Below are positions 24,512 through 32,934 of a stretch of 64,000 nt of DNA, piece after piece (within the stretch, counting starts at the first letter, position 1; each line of letters opens with the position of its first letter). A model generated the notes under the pieces. It did not search any database and had not been told where the DNA came from. It saw nothing but the letters and a program-made list of their open reading frames with translations. Made by a program: the position numbers and the translations under genes. Source of the DNA: Microbacterium sp. TPD7012 (GTDB lineage: Bacteria > Actinomycetota > Actinomycetes > Actinomycetales > Microbacteriaceae); NCBI RefSeq assembly GCF_003075395.1, contig NZ_QDFV01000002.1, positions 62,001 to 126,000 of the forward strand. Direction: 5' to 3'.

Positions 24512-26202
24512 GAGGCCACCTCCAGACCGGCGGATGCCAGAACCCCCTGCAGTGCGGGTAGACGCAGCCCCGCCTCGGCGAAGAGCTGCTCGTCCCGGAA
24601 GAGCGTCGACGTGGGACCCGCTGCATGAACGCGTCCGTCCTTCAGCACCACCGTGTGCGTCGTGTGCTCGGCAACCAGCTGCAGGTCGTGCGTGACGATC
24701 ACGATCGTCGTGCCCTCGGCGCGCAGACTCTGCAGCAGTGCCAGCAGTTCGGATGCCCTCGCTCGATCCTGACCGAACGTCGGCTCGTCCAGCGCCAGCA
24801 CCCGAGGGCGCGTGATCAGCGCGGTTCCCACCGACAGGCGCCGCTTCTCGCCGCCCGACAGCAGGAACGGATGCACGCCCGCCTTGTGCTCGAGTCCGAA
24901 CCGGGCGAGCATCTCCTCCACGCGCGTCGTGATCTCCGCGTCCGAGATCCTCTGATCCCTGGGCCCCTGAGCGTGTCGAAGGGTCAGTCCGTGCGCCAAC
25001 TCGTCGAACACGGTGTGCGCGATGAACTGATGCTCCGGATTCTGGAACACGAAGCCGATGCGCGAAGCGAGATCCCGCGGAGATGCCGACCCCGGATCCG
25101 TGCCGTCGACGCTGACCTGGCCCTTCGGCGGCGGCACGACGCCCGCCAGCGCCTGGATCAGCGTCGTCTTGCCGGCGCCGTTCGCGCCGACGATCGCGGT
25201 GAGGCTCCCCTCCGCGAGATCCAGATCGATCCCGTGCAGGATCTCGGTCCGGCGCCGCCGCACCGTCAGGCCTCGAGCGCGGATGATCGCCGGAGCGGCA
25301 TCCTCGGTCGTCGCGCGAATCGAGCGAGCAGGGCGAGACGAGACGTCCGCCGCGGGCAGTGAACGCGCCAGCTCCTCCGGCGACAGCGGCAGCGGATCGA
25401 ATCGGTATCCCTCCTCACGCAGCCGCAGCGCGGCCAGCGTCGCCGTGGGCAGCCACACGCCCATCGCGACGAGTTCCTCGGCGTGCGTGCGGATGATCTC
25501 GGACGCCGGTCCGTCGAAGACCACGCGTCCGTCGCGGTCGAGCACGATCGTGCGTGTCACGAAGGCCATCGCCGCGTCGAGGTTGTGCTCGACGAGCAGG
25601 ATCGCGCGATCGCCCGCCGCCACCACATCGGCGAGCGCCGCGTACACGTCGTCGATGCCCTGCGGGTCGAGATTGGCCGTGGGCTCGTCGAGCACGATCA
25701 CTGGCGATCCCATCGCCAGCGCACAGGCGATCGCGAGACGCTGCCGTCCGCCGCCGGAGAGATGGTCGGGGTTGTCGTCGCGACGCTCCCACAGCCCCAC
25801 GCGGCGCAGCGCGTCCTCGACCCTGGCGCGTACCGCCTCCAGCGGGAGCAGCAGATTCTCCGGACCGAACGCGACCTCGTCGTAGACCGTACCCGTGACG
25901 ATCTGCGCATCCGGGTCCTGGAACACCATCGCGACCCGGGTGCTCAGCGTCGCCGTGTGCGCCGCAGCCGTGTCGAGCCCGCCCGCCTCGACCGTGCCCG
26001 TCATGGTCGCCGGCACGGCGTGGGGGATGAGCCCGTTCAAGGCGAGCGTGAGCGTCGACTTGCCCGAACCCGACGGTCCGAGCAGCAGCACGACCTCCCC
26101 GGCGGCGATGTCGAACGTCACGTCGCGCGGCGACGGGTGCGCGGCATCCGCGTGGGTGAGAGAGAGCTCACGCACGCGGAGCAGAGGCGCGGATGAGCGC
26201 AC
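24508..26202 (-). CDS. Fused ECF transporter ATPase (EcfA-EcfA')
   Basis: 564 residues with two complete ABC ATPase halves. Half 1: Walker A GPSGSGKST, Q-loop FQDPDAQ, signature LSGGGRQR, Walker B VIVLDEP, and H-loop VEHN. Half 2: GANGAGKTT, FQNPEHQ, LSGGEKRR, VLALDEP and THD. The FQDPDAQ/FQNPEHQ pattern is typical of ECF ATPases. In the second half, residues encoded around 24962-24983 (LRHAQGPRDQ) come from a dispersed short repeat inserted in frame. The promoter region carries a DtxR/IdeR-type box, so expression is probably raised by iron limitation. Confidence 0.92.
   Translation of the reverse strand: MRSSAPLLRVRELSLTHADAAHPSPRDVTFDIAAGEVVLLLGPSGSGKSTLTLALNGLIPHAVPATMTGTVEAGGLDTAAAHTATLSTRVAMVFQDPDAQIVTGTVYDEVAFGPENLLLPLEAVRARVEDALRRVGLWERRDDNPDHLSGGGRQRLAIACALAMGSPVIVLDEPTANLDPQGIDDVYAALADVVAAGDRAILLVEHNLDAAMAFVTRTIVLDRDGRVVFDGPASEIIRTHAEELVAMGVWLPTATLAALRLREEGYRFDPLPLSPEELARSLPAADVSSRPARSIRATTEDAAPAIIRARGLTVRRRRTEILHGIDLDLAEGSLTAIVGANGAGKTTLIQALAGVVPPPKGQVSVDGTDPGSASPRDLASRIGFVFQNPEHQFIAHTVFDELAHGLTLRHAQGPRDQRISDAEITTRVEEMLARFGLEHKAGVHPFLLSGGEKRRLSVGTALITRPRVLALDEPTFGQDRARASELLALLQSLRAEGTTIVIVTHDLQLVAEHTTHTVVLKDGRVHAAGPTSTLFRDEQLFAEAGLRLPALQGVLASAGLEVAS
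24962..24983. repeat. Dispersed 22-bp palindromic repeat inside the ATPase gene
   Basis: The 22 bases are a variant of GGTCCCTGAGCCTGTCGAAG-GG with two or three changes, in frame in the second ATPase half between the Q-loop and the signature motif. Confidence 0.75.
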
Positions 26203-26240
26203 GGCGGAGTCCCGGAGTCGGCGGATCGAACGCTTCTAAC

Positions 26241-26259
26241 TTAGCTGAGCCTTACCTGA
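26241..26259. promoter_or_regulatory. DtxR/IdeR-type iron box
   Basis: TTAGCTGAGCCTTACCTGA matches the DtxR/IdeR consensus TTAGGTTAGSCTAACCTAA in 15 of 19 bases, including the central AGSCT. It lies 39-57 bp upstream of the fused ATPase start. The match is direct; iron regulation is inferred from the known role of such boxes in high-GC Gram-positives. Confidence 0.65.
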
Positions 26260-26300
26260 TCCGCCATCGGGCCGAATCCTGCGGCCAGCACGGCGAGGGC

Positions 26301-26843
26301 TCAGCGCTGCGCGACCCCGGCCCGTCGCAGAGCCGCCCCGATCGCGAGTCCGACCGCCGTCCACGCGATCGGCCCGAGCACCGAGATCACGAGGTACAGG
26401 ACCTGGGCCCACAGCGGCAGAGCCCCGAGATGCGCGGCGAAGAAGACGACCACCGCGACGAGCACGCCGATCACGACGGCAGAGACGAAGAAGCGCCAGG
26501 CGCCCCAGGCGCGGTACCGGGTGAGCGCCGCGACTCCCTCCTGGATCGCGCCGAACAGCAGTGCCGTACCGAGGAAGCGCAGAGCCCATGCCGGGTTGAA
26601 CGCGCTGGCGACGAGAGCCGCGATCACATGGGTGATCAATGCCACGAGCGGGCGACGCAGCACCTCCTGCGCGATGATGCCGGGCAGCACATGCGACCCG
26701 AGAAGCAGCCCGTAGGCGAACGGGGCGGCGAGCAGCACGACCGGTGTCAGCAGCCCCGCGATCCCTCCGATGATGCCCGTGGCGACGCCGATCGCCGCGC
26801 AGACCAGCAGCAATCTGGTCGAGAGGACGGGTGTTCGGGCCAC
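26301..26843 (-). CDS. Second ECF S-component-like membrane protein
   Basis: 180 residues with about six hydrophobic segments (LLLVCAAIGVATGIIGGIAG, VLLAAPFAYGLLLGSHVL, FFVSAVVIGVLVAVVVFFAA) and a basic tail ALRRAGVAQR like that of the protein at 22214-22795. It lies 98 bp upstream of the ATPase gene on the same strand, with the iron box between them, so it may have its own promoter. I infer that it shares the EcfA/EcfT module. Ligand unknown; thiamine-precursor and metal S components have similar topology. Confidence 0.7.
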   Translation of the reverse strand: MARTPVLSTRLLLVCAAIGVATGIIGGIAGLLTPVVLLAAPFAYGLLLGSHVLPGIIAQEVLRRPLVALITHVIAALVASAFNPAWALRFLGTALLFGAIQEGVAALTRYRAWGAWRFFVSAVVIGVLVAVVVFFAAHLGALPLWAQVLYLVISVLGPIAWTAVGLAIGAALRRAGVAQR

Positions 26844-27047
26844 CCTCCCAGCCTAGTTGCGCCGCCGCCGAGGAGCGCCGCGGGAGGGCCGGGAAAAACG
26901 ACGCGCGACCGTCTCCCCTTCGACCAAAGTCCCCCCTGTGGCCCTTCGTCTATGTTTCCGGCATGCACCTGGCGCGGTCGCCGACCCCGGACTACCTTGA
27001 GCCGCGGTGCGGCAACGACGCCGCTCCGAGATCATCGGGAGAAGCAC

Positions 27048-30000
27048 ATGGGTCGAACACCCCTCCGGATGGCAGCAGCCACCACCCTGGCCACGCTGTT
27101 CATCGCATCGACGGCAACCGCAGGCTACGCGGCGGAGGAGGTGACGCACCCCGTCCCCGTCGCCGGCACCCCCGGGCACTACATCGTCGTGATGAAGTCC
27201 GATCCGCTCGCCAGCTACGAAGGCGACGTCGATGGCCTGAAGGCGACCAAGCCCGCCGAAGGCGAGCAGCTCGAGACCCAGTCGCAGGATTCCCAGCGCT
27301 ATGTCGAGCATCTCCAGACCGAGCAGACCCACCTCGCCACGCAGGTCGGCATCACGCCCGACACCACCTACCAGGTCGTGCTCAACGGCTTCAGCGCCGA
27401 CCTCACGGGCGCGCAGGTCGACGAGCTCCGCGCCTCGAAGGACGTCTTCGGCGTCTACCCGGATGAGATCCGACACCCCGACGCGCAGACCTCGACCGAC
27501 TTCCTCGGACTCGGCGACGACCGCAAGGGCCGCGGCGGCGTCTGGCAGCAGACCGGCGGCGTCGACAAGGCGGGAGAAGGCGTCGTGGTGGGCGTGATCG
27601 ACACGGGCATCGCGCCCGAGCATCCGTCGTTCGAGGGCAAGAAGCTCAAGAAGCAGAACAAGCAGCAGAACCGCCACAAGGGCAGCCAGCCGTACACCGA
27701 CGGCACGTATGTCTACTTCGACAAGTCAGACGGCGGGCAGTTCCAGTCCGCGATCGTCGAGGGCCAGGACTGGGACAAGCGCGACTACTCGTCCAAGCTC
27801 ATCGGCGGCCAGTACTTCTACGCCGGTGCAGAGGCGGCAGGCTTCGACTTCCAGTACGACTACCTCTCGCCGCGCGACGGCGACGGCCACGGCTCGCACA
27901 CCGCGAGCACGGCAGCCGGGAACTTCAAGGTCAAGGCCCAGATCGAGGATGTGGAGTTCGGCACGATCTCGGGTGTTGCCCCCGGCGCGAAGGTCGCTGC
28001 CTACAAGGCCTGCTACGTCGGGCCCGACACGACCGTCACGACCGATGACATCTGCGCACTCAGCGACCTCGTCGCCGCGATCGACCAGGCCGTCGCCGAC
28101 GGCGTCGACGTGATCAACTACTCGATCGGCGGAGGCGCAGCCAGCACCGTGCTCGCGCCCGAGGACCTCGCGTTCTTCAATGCGGCCGCCGCCGGCGTCT
28201 TCGTCGCGACCAGCGCCGGCAACGACGGCCCCGACCCCGTCACGGCCGACCACGCCTCGCCGTGGTACACGACCGTCGCGGCATCCACCATCCCGACCTG
28301 GGAGGGCACGGTGCAGTTCGACGGGTTCGCGCAGGCGGGCGCCTCGGTGAGCGTGCCGTTCGGCACGACCGTGACCGGTCCGTCGATCGCCGCAGCAGAT
28401 GCCGCCGCCGACGGTGCCGTCGACGCGCAGGTCTGCCTGCCGGGCACCCTCGACCCCGCAAAGGTCGCAGGTCACATCGTGGTCTGCGATCGCGGCAACA
28501 ACGCGCGCGCCGAGAAGTCGCAGGTCGTGAAGGATGCCGGTGGCATCGGCATGGTCCTGGTGAACGTGCCCGGTGGCGCCGACTCCCTCGACAACGACTT
28601 CCACGCGGTGCCGACCGTGCACCTCGCATCCGTGCATCGTGAAGCCGTTCTCGCCTACGTGCAGAGCGGCACCGACCTGCCCATCGCGCTGGTCGGGGAG
28701 AACACGACCGGCGTGACCACGCCGACGCCGCAGATCGCCGGCTTCTCGAGCCGCGGCCCGATGCTCGCCGACGGCAGCGACGTGCTGAAGCCGGATGTCT
28801 CGGCTCCCGGCGTCGCGATCCTCGCGGCGACCCACAACGCACCGGGTGAGGAGCCGAGCTTCGGCATCCTCTCCGGCACGTCCATGGCCTCGCCCCACGT
28901 CGCGGGCCTCGGCGCCCTGTACCTCGGGGAGCGCCCGAAGGCGACGCCCGCCGAGGTCAAGTCGGCGATGATGACCACCGCCTACGACACCGTGCTGGCC
29001 GACGGTTCGCCGAACACGAATCCGTTCGAACAGGGGGCGGGTCACGTCGACCCGCGGCGCTACTTCAACCCCGGCCTGCTCTACCTCAACGGCGTCAAGG
29101 ACTGGGCCGCCTTCCTCGATGGGAAGGGTCTCTCGGACTTCCCGGGGATCGAGCCCATCGACGGCAGCGATCTGAACCAGGCGTCGATCTCGATCGGCTC
29201 CCTGGCCAGCGAGCAGACCGTGACCCGTTCCGTCACCTCGACCGAGAAGGGCGTCTTCACGGCGCAGGCGTCGGTCCCCGGCCTGAACGTGAAGGTCTCG
29301 CCGCAGCAGCTGACGTTCGACAAGGCGGGGCAGACGAAGACGTTCACGGTGACGTTCGACAACGCCGACGCCCCGGTCGAGCAGTGGACCACCGGGTCTC
29401 TCGTCTGGACGAGCACCAAGAACACGGTCCGCTCTCCGATCGCGGTGTTCCCGGTGACGGCGGATGCTCCGGCCGAGGTCTCCGGCACCGGCGTCGACGG
29501 CAGCACCACCGTGGAGATCACCCCCGGTCTCGACGGCGATCTGCCGCTGAACCTCTCCGGGCTCACCCCGTTCGAGCTGCTCGCCGACCTGGACAACCCG
29601 GTCGAGGGGCACTCGGGCGACGAGAACTCGGGCGACGCGAACAAGGACGTGTCCTGGATCGTGGACGTGCCGGCGGGGACGACGCTCTCGCGGTTCGACC
29701 TCGACTCGTCGGATGACGACGGCAGCGATCTCGACCTCACCGTCTACCGCGTGGTGAGCGCCGACGATCTGCGCTACTACGAGCGCTGGCAGTCGGCGAC
29801 CGGTTCGGCGGACGAGAGGGTCACGATCCCCGCGCCCACCGCCGGCACCTACCTCGTGGTGGCGAACATCTACTCGACGACCGGGCCGATGACGTGGGAC
29901 ATGTCCTACGCCAACGTGGTGCCCGGCGGCGAGGGAGCGTTCACGGCGACGCCGAACCCGCTCCCTGTGGTCCGCGGTGTGAAGACGAGCTACCAGCTCG

Positions 30001-30233
30001 GCTGGACCGGCCTCACCGCCGGCACCCGCTACCTCGGGCTCGTGCAGTACGGCGACTCGGCGGTCCGCACGATCCTGACGGTCGACGCCCCGGCCGCCGA
30101 GGCTCCGGAGAAGGAGGCTCCGCCGACCGAGGCCCCGCCGACGGAGGCGCCGGAGACCGAGGCTCCGCCGACCGAGGCTCCGCCGACGGAAGCTCCGCCG
30201 ACCGAGGCGCCGGAGACGCCGAAGCCGGAGTAG
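27048..30233 (+). CDS. Secreted subtilisin-like S8 serine protease with PA insert and Pro-rich tail
   Basis: 1061 residues. A Sec signal (hydrophobic core AAATTLATLFIASTATAGYA) precedes an inhibitor I9 propeptide (YIVVMKSDPLASYEGD to VYPDEIRHPD). Catalytic residues are D185 (GVIDTGIAPEH), H281 (GDGHGSHTAST) and S612 (SGTSMASPH). A PA domain sits between His and Ser, and Fn3-like beta domains follow. The C-terminus repeats PTEAPP/PETEAP motifs and has no LPXTG or membrane helix. The ATG at 27048 is preceded by GGGAGAA; the frame is open upstream, but only this start gives a signal peptide. Probably an extracellular nutrient protease. Confidence 0.93.
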   Translation: MGRTPLRMAAATTLATLFIASTATAGYAAEEVTHPVPVAGTPGHYIVVMKSDPLASYEGDVDGLKATKPAEGEQLETQSQDSQRYVEHLQTEQTHLATQVGITPDTTYQVVLNGFSADLTGAQVDELRASKDVFGVYPDEIRHPDAQTSTDFLGLGDDRKGRGGVWQQTGGVDKAGEGVVVGVIDTGIAPEHPSFEGKKLKKQNKQQNRHKGSQPYTDGTYVYFDKSDGGQFQSAIVEGQDWDKRDYSSKLIGGQYFYAGAEAAGFDFQYDYLSPRDGDGHGSHTASTAAGNFKVKAQIEDVEFGTISGVAPGAKVAAYKACYVGPDTTVTTDDICALSDLVAAIDQAVADGVDVINYSIGGGAASTVLAPEDLAFFNAAAAGVFVATSAGNDGPDPVTADHASPWYTTVAASTIPTWEGTVQFDGFAQAGASVSVPFGTTVTGPSIAAADAAADGAVDAQVCLPGTLDPAKVAGHIVVCDRGNNARAEKSQVVKDAGGIGMVLVNVPGGADSLDNDFHAVPTVHLASVHREAVLAYVQSGTDLPIALVGENTTGVTTPTPQIAGFSSRGPMLADGSDVLKPDVSAPGVAILAATHNAPGEEPSFGILSGTSMASPHVAGLGALYLGERPKATPAEVKSAMMTTAYDTVLADGSPNTNPFEQGAGHVDPRRYFNPGLLYLNGVKDWAAFLDGKGLSDFPGIEPIDGSDLNQASISIGSLASEQTVTRSVTSTEKGVFTAQASVPGLNVKVSPQQLTFDKAGQTKTFTVTFDNADAPVEQWTTGSLVWTSTKNTVRSPIAVFPVTADAPAEVSGTGVDGSTTVEITPGLDGDLPLNLSGLTPFELLADLDNPVEGHSGDENSGDANKDVSWIVDVPAGTTLSRFDLDSSDDDGSDLDLTVYRVVSADDLRYYERWQSATGSADERVTIPAPTAGTYLVVANIYSTTGPMTWDMSYANVVPGGEGAFTATPNPLPVVRGVKTSYQLGWTGLTAGTRYLGLVQYGDSAVRTILTVDAPAAEAPEKEAPPTEAPPTEAPETEAPPTEAPPTEAPPTEAPETPKPE
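30099..30230 (+). repeat. Degenerate GAGGCTCCGCCGACC repeats in the protease tail
   Basis: A 15-bp unit coding EAPPT/EAPET recurs about nine times to the end of the gene. It encodes a Pro/Glu/Thr-rich low-complexity tail that may span the cell wall. Copy number is likely to vary between strains. Confidence 0.85.
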
Positions 30234-30244
30234 GCCCCCACAGC

Positions 30245-30280
30245 ACAGCGCCCCGCGGTCGACGGACCGCGGGGCGCTGT
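30245..30280 (+). terminator. Strong terminator-like hairpin after the protease gene
   Basis: Perfect 16-bp GC-rich stem ACAGCGCCCCGCGGTC / GACCGCGGGGCGCTGT with a 4-nt loop (30261-30264), 12 bp after the TAG stop. There is no U-tract, as is common in high-GC actinobacteria. Confidence 0.8.
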
Positions 30281-30410
30281 GTGCGTCCGGGCATCCGCTC
30301 GTCGCGCGATCGGCGCCGCTCGTCGCAGCATCCGTCCGGTGGCCGTCCGTCGGTGCCGGGGCTTTCCTAGCGTGGGGGAACGCAACGACGCGTACCCCGA
30401 GGAGACCCCC

Positions 30411-32666
30411 ATGACCGCACCGGGCAGCACCGAACCCGTCATCGTCACCGACCCGAAACTCCCTTCCACCGCTCTCTCCGACGAGCATCACGAGAAGGCG
30501 AACCGCTGGACCCTGCCGAAGATCGTCCTCTGGGCGGCGATCGCGCTGCTGGGGGCCGTCGCCTGGACCATGCTCGCGATCGTCCGCGGCGAGACCGTGA
30601 ACGCGATCTGGTTCGTGTTCGCGGCGGTCTGCACGTACCTGATCGGCTACCGCTTCTACTCGAAGGTGATCGAGAAGTACATCACCCGCCCCGACGACCG
30701 CCGCGCCACCCCTGCCGAGGTCAAGCAGGACGGCAAGGACTACGTCCCCACCGACCGCCGCGTGCTCTACGGCCACCACTTCGCCGCGATCGCCGGCGCC
30801 GGCCCGCTCGTCGGCCCCGTGCTGGCCGCGCAGATGGGCTACCTCCCCGGCACGATCTGGATCATCGTCGGCGTCGTGCTCGCCGGTGCCGTGCAGGACT
30901 ACACGGTCCTCTTCTTCTCGATGCGCCGCGGTGGTCGCACGATCGGCCAGATGGCCCGGCAGGAGCTCGGCCGCATCGGCGGCACGGCGGCGATCATCGC
31001 CTCCCTGCTGATCATGCTGATCATCGTCGCGATCCTCGCGCTCGTGGTCGTGAACGCCCTGGGTGAGAGCCCGTGGGGCGTCTTCTCCGTCGCGATGACC
31101 ATCCCGATCGCGATCTTCATGGGCATCTACCTGCGGTTCCTGCGCCCGGGCAAGGTCACCGAGGTCTCGATCATCGGATTCGTGCTGCTGATGGCCGCGA
31201 TCATCGGCGGCGGTCAGGTCGCGGCGACCGACTGGGGTCAGGCGATCTTCCACCTCGACCGCACCACGATCGCCTGGGGCATCATCATCTACGGCTTCAT
31301 CGCCGCGGTGCTCCCGGTCTGGCTCCTGCTCGCCCCGCGCGACTACCTGTCCACCTTCATGAAGATCGGCGTGATCGTCATGCTCGCCGGCGCGATCATC
31401 CTCGTCCGCCCGGAGATCACCGTCCCCGCGATCAGCATCTTCGGCGAGAACGGCATGGGGCCGGTGTTCGCCGGTCCGCTCTTCCCCTTCCTGTTCGTGA
31501 CGATCGCCTGCGGAGCGCTGTCGGGCTTCCACGCCCTGATCGCCTCCGGCACCACGCCGAAGCTCATCGAGAAGGAGCGCCAGACGCGCTTCATCGGGTA
31601 CGGCGGCATGCTCATGGAGTCCTTCGTCGCGATCATGGCGCTCGTCGCCGCGATCTCGATCGACCAGGGCATCTACTTCGCGATGAACGCGCCGACCGCG
31701 GCCACAGGAGGCACGGTCGAAGGGGCGGTCGCCTTCGTGAACTCGCTGGGGCTGACGGGGGTGAACCTCACGCCCGAGATGCTCACCGGCACGGCCACCC
31801 TGGTCGGCGAGGAATCGATCGTCTCCCGGACCGGCGGCGCCCCGACGCTCGCGCTCGGACTCGCCCACATCATGCAGCAGGCACTCGGCGGGCAGGCGCT
31901 CATGGCCTTCTGGTACCACTTCGCGATCATGTTCGAGGCGCTGTTCATCCTCACCGCGGTGGATGCCGGAACCCGCGTGGCCCGCTTCATGCTGCAGGAC
32001 TCCATCGGCGCCTGGTTCCCGAAGTTCCGTGACGTCTCGTGGCGTCCCGGTGTCTGGATCTGCACCGCGATCATGGTGGCCGGCTGGGGAGCGATCCTCA
32101 TCCTCGGTGTCACCGACCCGCTCGGCGGCATCAACACCTTCTTCCCGCTGTTCGGCATCGCGAACCAGCTGCTCGCCGCGATCGCGCTCGCCGTGGTGCT
32201 GGCCATCGTCGCCAAGCGCGGGAAGAGCTACTTCAAGTGGCTGTGGATCATCGGGCTGCCGCTCGCGTTCACCGCGGTCGTCACGATCACGGCCTCGCTG
32301 TACAAGATCCTCTCGCCGGTCCCGGGGATCGGATACTGGGCGAACCACTTCAAGTACGTGGCAGCCCGCGACTCGGGCGACGACTCGCTCGGCGCTCCCG
32401 AGGTGCTCGAGGCGGTCATCCGCAACACCGCGGTGCAGGGCACGCTGTCGATCATCTTCGTCACGCTGGCGATCATCGTCATGGTCGCGGCCGTGATCGT
32501 GACGATCAAGGCGATCCGCAACGGCGGCGGTGAGAACACCGAGGAGGAGCCCGTGGCCTCGCGGCGCTTCGCCCCGGCCGGCTTCCTGCCCAACTCCGCG
32601 GAGCGCGAGCTCGAGAAGCAGTGGGAGCCGATCCTGGCCGACGACCGCAAGGCGTCGACCCACTGA
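30411..32666 (+). CDS. cstA: CstA-family carbon starvation/pyruvate transporter
   Basis: 751 residues with many membrane segments. Typical CstA blocks are present: YGHHFAAIAGAGPLVGPVLA, GYLPGTIWIIVGVVLAGAVQ, and FHALIASGTTPK, plus the late GGINTFFPLFGIANQLLAAI. Family members import peptides or pyruvate (BtsT/CstA of E. coli). The start at ATG 30411 has GAGGAG 6 nt upstream. The next gene codes for the small YbdD partner, and a LytS/LytTR system follows, as with the E. coli pyruvate-sensing BtsSR system, so pyruvate is the leading candidate. Confidence 0.94.
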   Translation: MTAPGSTEPVIVTDPKLPSTALSDEHHEKANRWTLPKIVLWAAIALLGAVAWTMLAIVRGETVNAIWFVFAAVCTYLIGYRFYSKVIEKYITRPDDRRATPAEVKQDGKDYVPTDRRVLYGHHFAAIAGAGPLVGPVLAAQMGYLPGTIWIIVGVVLAGAVQDYTVLFFSMRRGGRTIGQMARQELGRIGGTAAIIASLLIMLIIVAILALVVVNALGESPWGVFSVAMTIPIAIFMGIYLRFLRPGKVTEVSIIGFVLLMAAIIGGGQVAATDWGQAIFHLDRTTIAWGIIIYGFIAAVLPVWLLLAPRDYLSTFMKIGVIVMLAGAIILVRPEITVPAISIFGENGMGPVFAGPLFPFLFVTIACGALSGFHALIASGTTPKLIEKERQTRFIGYGGMLMESFVAIMALVAAISIDQGIYFAMNAPTAATGGTVEGAVAFVNSLGLTGVNLTPEMLTGTATLVGEESIVSRTGGAPTLALGLAHIMQQALGGQALMAFWYHFAIMFEALFILTAVDAGTRVARFMLQDSIGAWFPKFRDVSWRPGVWICTAIMVAGWGAILILGVTDPLGGINTFFPLFGIANQLLAAIALAVVLAIVAKRGKSYFKWLWIIGLPLAFTAVVTITASLYKILSPVPGIGYWANHFKYVAARDSGDDSLGAPEVLEAVIRNTAVQGTLSIIFVTLAIIVMVAAVIVTIKAIRNGGGENTEEEPVASRRFAPAGFLPNSAERELEKQWEPILADDRKASTH

Positions 32667-32667
32667 G

Positions 32668-32916
32668 ATGGTCACCATGACGAACCACGCGGATGCCGCG
32701 ACCACCCACCCCCTGCGCATGCTCGCGCGTGCCGTGGGGCGGGTCGGCCGCGGCATCCGGTGGTACATGACGACCCTGATGGGCGACACCGCGTACGCGA
32801 CGTACGTCACGCACCATCGTCGCGAGCATCCGGGCGAGGAGCCGATGACGGAGCGGCAGTTCTGGCGGCAGAAGATGGACGACCAGGATCGCAACCCCGG
32901 TGCCCGGTGCTGCTGA
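32668..32916 (+). CDS. ybdD: YbdD/YjiX family small protein
   Basis: 82 residues. The core GIRWYMTTLMGDTAYATYV and the C-terminus MTERQFWRQKMDDQ plus NPGARCC match the YbdD/YjiX (DUF466) family, whose members are encoded next to CstA-type transporters and are needed for their activity in some species. It follows cstA after 1 bp. An alternative ATG at 32677 has a better-placed GAGATGG. No membrane segment. Confidence 0.9.
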   Translation: MVTMTNHADAATTHPLRMLARAVGRVGRGIRWYMTTLMGDTAYATYVTHHRREHPGEEPMTERQFWRQKMDDQDRNPGARCC

Positions 32917-32934
32917 CGTCCCTAGGCTGAACGC

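Noticed and set aside
26193..27047. Upstream in-frame extension of the subtilase (285 extra codons)
   Set aside because: It overlaps the S-component gene on the other strand, is low complexity, and would bury the signal peptide.
30099..30233. Possible LPXTG or other wall-sorting signal at the end of the subtilase
   Set aside because: The tail ends EAPETPKPE with no LPXTG, no hydrophobic helix and no basic end.
27726..32894. A 1722-codon minus-strand open frame opposite the subtilase and cstA genes
   Set aside because: Same shadow effect; composition is Arg/Asp/His-rich and it covers two well-supported plus-strand genes.
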